Translations under genes and position numbers: made by a program
Notes under the pieces: generated by a model
Database searches by the model: none
What the model saw: only the letters and a program-made list of their open reading frames with translations
What the model was told of the DNA's origin: nothing
Shown here: one piece after another, positions 58,984 to 64,000 of the stretch
Layout: each line of letters starts with the position of its first letter
Position numbering within the stretch: the first letter of the stretch is position 1
From: Bubalus kerabau
Taxonomy: Eukaryota > Chordata > Mammalia > Artiodactyla > Bovidae
Length of the DNA: 64,000 nt
NCBI RefSeq assembly: GCF_029407905.1
Contig: NW_026577882.1
Location: 5,580,001 to 5,644,000, forward strand
Direction of reading: 5' to 3'

Positions 58984-60388
58984 GTGTGTCCGGGACCTAA
59001 TTTTCCTCTCCAGGGAAGGCAGGGATCTCGGGGTTGCATTCCAGGCTCCCCCGGGGAGTCAGGCCTCGTCTCGAGGGGAAGCCAAGGACTCCGCTCTCCT
59101 CTCGAGTCGCGACGCGGGTCTCTTGGAGCCCCCTGAGCGGCCTCAAGGGAGTCCAGCCTCCTCTTCCGTTTGGAGAGAGGACCCGGGATTGCTCTCCAGG
59201 CCATGCAGGAAAAGAAGGCCCTCAGCTCGCGAGGACGGGGGCGTCTCAGGGGTTTCCTCGAGCTGCGGCGCCCGTGGGGGTTTTCTCCCGAGGCGCGACG
59301 AGGATCTCAGGGAGCCTCTCGTGCGGCGCCAGGGGAGTCAGGTCTCCATGCGCGTGGCGAGGGGGAGCGCGTCCTGGCTCTCGAGTCACGGGAGGGGACT
59401 AGGGCCTCGAGACGCGTTGAAGAAGGACTCTCGAGGTCTTTGTCGGGGGGCGGCGGGAAACCCTCGTTTCCCTCACCTTCTGCCGGGGACCTTAGGGAAC
59501 TTCCCGGGGTGCCTCTGAGAGGCGAGGGATCCTGTGGAGGTGGCGGGGCCCCTCGGGACTCCGCTGGGTCTGGCGCAACGGAAGAGGGCCTCACCTCGAG
59601 GGGAGGCAGGAACCTCAGGCTTCCTCTGCGTTTCGGACTCCGAACGCAGGGTCCCTGCAGAGTTGGGACAGGAGAGTCAGGCCTCGTCTTGTCTGAGGAA
59701 GGGAACCCCGCTGGCCTCTCGAGTTGCTCAGGGGGTCTCAGGCCCCTCGTCGAGCTGTGTGTGGAACCCGCGGGTCTTTGCGGACGATGCACGGGGGTGG
59801 CAGTGCCCCTTCGTGTTGTGCCTTCACCCACAGGGTTTCCTTCGAAGAGGGGTCCGGGCCTCGGGTCCTTCTCAAGAGCGGACCGGGGAATCGGGGGCGT
59901 TCGGCCTGTGGCCCCACCCACGTGGCTCGTCTCGAATTTCCTCGTGAGACCGGCCTCATCCTGAGGTGCGCCGGGAAGGCCGGGAACCCCTTCCAGACCA
60001 CGCAGGGGAATCGCCTCTCCTGTCGCGATCAGGAGGGGAGAAGGGGCTCAGAGGAAGCGGTGCCGGGACCCTCGGTGTTCCCCTCGGGGGAACCCGGCGT
60101 GTCGGGGGACTTTTGGGGGTCGCAGGAAGGCTGTCAGGGACCGTCTCGCCCTTCAGGGCGGAACAGGGGACTTCCCTTGAGACGCCGTCGCGGGCAAGGG
60201 CCTCATCTTGCCAAGCGGTGGGAACCACGTGGTTTTTCTCGAGTTGCGGCGGCATTCTCGAGTTACGACGGGGATCTCAGCCTTCCCCTTGGGTTGGCCC
60301 TGGGAAGCCCAATCTTCCCCTCGGGTTGCGAGGGAAAGCTGGGGGTGGCGCTCGAGTCACTGCAGGGCCTAAGAGACCTCACCTAAGC
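58984..60388 (+). repeat. Satellite unit m43 (identical pair with m42)
   Basis: 1,405 bp. Repeats all m42 markers at +1,405 (A59475, A59644, T59838). I found no base that differs from m42, so this is the youngest duplication in the window. Confidence 0.93.
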
Positions 60389-61792
60389 GTGTGTCCGGGA
60401 CCTAATTTTCCTCTCCAGGGAAGGCAGGGATCTCGGGGTTGCATTCCAGGCTCCCCCGGGGAGTCAGGCCTCGTCTCGAGGGGAAGCCAAGGACTCCGCT
60501 CTCCTCTCGAGTCGCGACGCGGGTCTCTTGGAGCCCCCTGAGCGGCCTCAAGGGAGTCCAGCCTCCTCTTCCGTTTGGAGAGAGGACCCGGGATTGCTCT
60601 CCAGGCCATGCAGGAAAAGAAGGCCCTCAGCTCGCGAGGACGGGGGCGTCTCAGGGGTTTCCTCGAGCTGCGGCGCCCGTGGGGGTTTTCTCCCGAGGCA
60701 CGACGAGGATCTCAGGGAGCCTCTCGTGCGGCGCCAGGGAAGTCAGGTCTCCATGCGCGTGGCGAGGGGGAGCGCGTCCTGGCTCTCGAGTCACGGGAGG
60801 GGACTAGGGCCTCGAGACGCGTTGAAGAAGGACTCTCGAGGTCTTTGTCGGGGGGCGGCGGGAAACCCTCGTTTCCCTCGCCTTCTGCCGGGGACCTTAG
60901 GGAACTTCCCAGGGTGCCTCTGAGAGGCGAGGGATCCTGTGGAGGTGGCGGGGCCCCTCGGGACTCCGCTGGGTCTGGCGCAACGGAAGAGGGCCTCACC
61001 TCGAGGGGAGGCAGGAACCTCAGGCTTCCTCTGCGTTTCGGACTCCGACCGCAGGGTCCCTGCAGAGTTGGGACAGGAGAGTCAGGCCTCGTCTTGTCTG
61101 AGGAAGGGAACCCCGCTGGCCTCTCGAGTTGCTCGGGGGTCTCAGGCCCCTCGTCGAGCTGTGTGTGGAACCCGCGGGTCTTTGCGGACGATGCACGGGG
61201 GTGGCAGTGCCCCTTCGTGTTGTGCCTTCACCCACAGGGTTGCCTTCGAAGAGGGGTCCGGGCCTCGGGTCCTTCTCAAGAGCGGACCGGGGAATCGGGG
61301 GCGTTCGGCCTGTGGCCCCACCCACGTGGCTCGGCTCGAATTTCCTCGTGAGACCGGCCTCATCCTGAGGTGCGCCGGGAAGGCCGGGAACCCCTTCCAG
61401 ACCACGCAGGGGAATCGCCTCTCCTGTCGCGATCAGGAGGGGAGAAGGGGCTCAGAGGAAGCGGTGCCGGGAACCTCGGTGTTCCCCTCGGGGGAACCCG
61501 GCGTGTCGGGGGACTTTTGGGGGTCGCAGGAAGGCTGTCAGGGACCGTCTCGCCCTTCAGGGCGGAACAGGGGACTTCCCTTGAGACGCCGTCGCGGGCA
61601 AGGGCCTCATCTTGCCAAGCGGTGGGAACCACGTGGTTTTTCTCGAGTTGCGGCGGCATTCTCGAGTTACGACGGGGATCTCAGCCTTCCCCTTGGGTTG
61701 GCCCTGGGAAGCCCAATCTTCCCCTCGGGTTGCGAGGGAAAGCTGGGGGTGGCGCTCGAGTCACTGCAGGGCCTAAGAGACCTCACCTAAGC
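60389..61792 (+). repeat. Satellite unit m44
   Basis: 1,404 bp; one G is lost from the G run near 61136 (GCTCGGGGGTCTC). Otherwise close to m35. GGGAACCTCGG near 61470 is private. Confidence 0.92.
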
Positions 61793-63197
61793 GTGTGTCC
61801 GGGACCTAATTTTCCTCTCCAGGGAAGGCAGGGATCTCGGGGTTGCATTCCAGGCTCCCCCGGGGAGTCAGGCCTCGTCTCGAGGGGAAGCCAAGGACTC
61901 CGCTCTCCTCTCGAGTCGCGACGCGGGTCTCTTGGAGCCCCCTGAGCGGCCTCAAGGGAGTCCAGCCTCCTCTTCCGTTTGGAGAGAGGACCCGGGATTG
62001 CTCTCCAGGCCATGCAGGAAAAGAAGGCCCTCAGCTCGCGAGGACGGGGGCGTCTCAGGGGTTTCCTCGAGCTGCGGCGCCCGTGGGGGTTTTCTCCCGA
62101 GGCACGACGAGGATCTCAGGGAGCCTCTCGTGCGGCGCCAGGGAAGTCAGGTCTCCATGCGCGTGGCGAGGGGGAGCGCGTCCTGGCTCTCGAGTCACGG
62201 GAGGGGACTAGGGCCTCGAGACGCGTTGAAGAAGGACTCTCGAGGTCTTTGTCGGGGGGCGGCGGGAAACCCTCGTTTCCCTCGCCTTCTGCCGGGGACC
62301 TTAGGGAACTTGCCAGGGTGCCTCTGAGAGGCGAGGGATCCTGTGGAGGTGGCGGGGCCCCTCGGGACTCCGCTGGGTCTGGCGCAACGGAAGAGGGCCT
62401 CACCTCGAGGGGAGGCAGGAACCTCAGGCTTCCTCTGCGTTTCGGACTCCGACCGCAGGGTCCCTGCAGAGTTGGGACAGGAGAGTCAGGCCTCGTCTTG
62501 TCTGAGGAAGGGAACCCCGCTGGCCTCTCGAGTTGCTCAGGGGGTCTCAGGCCCCTCGTCGAGCTGTGTGTGGAACCCGCGGGTCTTTGCGGACGATGCA
62601 CGGGGGTGGCAGTGCCCCTTCGTGTTGTGCCTTCACCCACAGGGTTGCCTTCGAAGAGGGGTCCGGGCCTCGGGTCCTTCTCAAGAGCGGACCGGGGAAT
62701 CGGGGGCGTTCGGCCTGTGGCCCCACCCACGTGGCTCGGCTCGAATTTCCTCGTGAGACCGGCCTCATCCTGAGGTGCGCCGGGAAGGCCGGGAACCCCT
62801 TCCAGACCACGCAGGTGAATCGTCTCTCCTGTCGCGATCAGGAGGGGAGAAGGGGCTCAGAGGAAGCGGTGCCGGGACCCTCGGTGTTCCCCTCGGGGGA
62901 ACCCGGCGTGTCGGGGGACTTTTGGGGGTCGCAGGAAGGCTGTCAGGGACCGTCTCGCCCTTCAGGGCGGAACAGGGGACTTCCCTTGAGACGCCGTCGC
63001 GGGCAAGGGCCTCATCTTGCCAAGCGGTGGGAACCACGTGGTTTTTCTCGAGTTGCGGCGGCATTCTCGAGTTACGACGGGGATCTCAGCCTTCCCCTTG
63101 GGTTGGCCCTGGGAAGCCCAATCTTCCCCTCGGGTTGCGAGGGAAAGCTGGGGGTGGCGCTCGAGTCACTGCAGGGCCTAAGAGACCTCACCTAAGC
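61793..63197 (+). repeat. Satellite unit m45
   Basis: 1,405 bp. CTTGCCAGGG near 62310 (as in m6 and m9), GCAGGTGAATCGTCTC near 62812 and otherwise the common downstream type. Confidence 0.92.
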
Positions 63198-64000
63198 GTG
63201 TGTCCGGGACCTAATTTTCCTCTCCAGGGAAGGCAGGGATCTCGGGGTTGCATTCCAGGCTCCCCCGGGGAGTCAGGCCTCGTCTCGAGGGGAAGCCAAG
63301 GACTCCGCTCTCCTCTCGAGTCGCGACGCGGGTCTCTTGGAGCCCCCTGAGCGGCCTCAAGGGAGTCCAGCCTCCTCTTCCGTTTGGAGAGAGGACCCGG
63401 GATTGCTCTCCAGGCCATGCAGGAAAAGAAGGCCCTCAGCTCGCGAGGACGGGGGCGTCTCAGGGGTTTCCTCAGCTGCGGCGCCCGTGGGGGTTTTCTC
63501 CCGAGGCGCGACGAGGATCTCAGGGAGCCTCTCGTGCGGCGCCAGGGAAGTCAGGTCTCCATGCGCGTGGCGAGGGGGAGCGCGTCCTGGCTCTCGAGTC
63601 ACGGGAGGGGACTAGGGCCTCGAGACGCGTTGAAGAAGGACTCTCGAGGTCTTTGTCGGGGGGCGGCGGGAAACCCTCGTTTCCCTCGCCTTCTGCCGGG
63701 GACCTTAGGGAACTTCCCAGGGTGCCTCTGAGAGGCGAGGGATCCTGTGGAGGTGGCGGGGCCCCTCAGGACTCCGCTGGGTCTGGCGCAATGGAAGAGG
63801 GCCTCACCTCGAGGGGAGGCAGGAACCTCAGGCTTCCTCTCCGTTTCGGACTCCGACCGCAGGGTCCCTGCAGAGTTGGGACAGGAGAGTCAGGCCTCGT
63901 CTTGTCTGAGGAAGGGAACCCCGCTGGCCTCTCGAGTTGCTCAGGGGGTCTCAGGCCCCTCGTCGAGCTGTGTGTGGAACCCGCGGGTCTTTGCGGACGA
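63198..64000 (+). repeat. Satellite unit m46, cut by the window edge
   Basis: 803 bp of the unit. One G is lost near 63474 (TTCCTCAGCTGCGG), destroying a CTCGAG. It pairs GCGCGACG with GGGAAGTC, and has CCCCTCAGGAC near 63762 and GCAATGGAAG near 63787. The array evidently continues beyond the window. Confidence 0.92.

Larger units (their letters stand above)
1..64000 (+). repeat. Tandem satellite array, about 1,405-bp unit, bovid satellite I (1.715) type
   Basis: The whole window consists of 45 complete and one partial head-to-tail copies of one unit, all in the same orientation. Unit length is 1,405 bp in most copies; exceptions are 1,404 (m1, m7, m23, m33, m44), 1,403 (m24, m31) and 1,386 bp (m9). 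A typical unit has 11 exact CTCGAG hexamers, one BamHI site and two CACGTG sites. CpG is abundant: I count seven in bases 3121-3180. Length, CTCGAG richness and hidden 31-bp periodicity match the published description of bovine satellite I. That satellite lies in centromeric heterochromatin and is heavily CpG-methylated in somatic cells. The family assignment is from memory. Alternatives are a related satellite of another ruminant or, less likely, an unrelated GC-rich megasatellite. Confidence 0.95.

Noticed and set aside
1..64000. CRISPR array or bacterial repeat region
   Set aside because: There is no short repeat with unique spacers; the whole 1.4-kb unit repeats, and the composition and family match a mammalian satellite.
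1..64000. Ribosomal DNA spacer or coding megasatellite (multi-copy gene cluster)
   Set aside because: I recognise no rRNA sequence, and no conserved frame continues or behaves like a gene; the internal 31-bp phase points to satellite origin.
1..64000. Assembly artefact producing the whole array
   Set aside because: Units carry many distinct, linked variants and private indels, which repeated copying of one contig would not give. Artefact remains possible only locally, above all for m42/m43.

Overview
The window is one uninterrupted head-to-tail satellite DNA array. A GC-rich, very CpG-rich unit of about 1,405 bp repeats 45 times in full (1-63197) and once in part (63198-64000), all in the same orientation. 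I see no transposon insertion, no inversion and no unique sequence. I support no protein-coding or RNA gene. The many open frames of 60-283 codons are by-products of a GC-rich, stop-poor repeat.

The unit looks like bovid (Bovinae) centromeric/pericentromeric satellite I, the 1.715 g/cm3 satellite of cattle and its relatives. The match is on unit length (about 1.40 kb), on a hexamer CTCGAG found 11 times in a typical unit, and on CTCGAG and other motifs spaced near multiples of 31 bp. These are the published hallmarks of that satellite, recalled from memory and not searched here. The cattle unit was defined by EcoRI. I saw no GAATTC here: the nearest site reads GAATTT, and one BamHI site occurs per unit. 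The source may therefore be a non-cattle bovine or a cattle variant subfamily. Species is not settled.

Layout, with units numbered m1-m46 from a phase set arbitrarily at base 1. Units m1-m15 (1-21054) are comparatively diverse, with local 1- and 3-unit duplications (m4/m5, m5-m6 versus m8-m9, m11/m12) and a 19-bp deletion in m9. Units m16-m34 (21055-47743) form a higher-order repeat of seven units (about 9.83 kb). Copy 1 is m16-m24, enlarged to nine units by a two-unit duplication (m19-m20 copied as m21-m22). Copy 2 is m25-m31. Copy 3 is partial and starts at m32. Shared variants map between copies at constant offsets of 12,642, 9,832-9,833 and 22,475 bp, with at least two mosaic switches. 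Units m34-m46 (46339-64000) are much more uniform, with fresh duplications: m42 and m43 appear identical, and m36-m38 carry a one-unit duplication.

The window is best read as a record of satellite evolution by unequal exchange, replication slippage and conversion. Structural or epigenetic roles (centromeric heterochromatin, CpG methylation) follow from knowledge of the family and are not shown by the bases alone.
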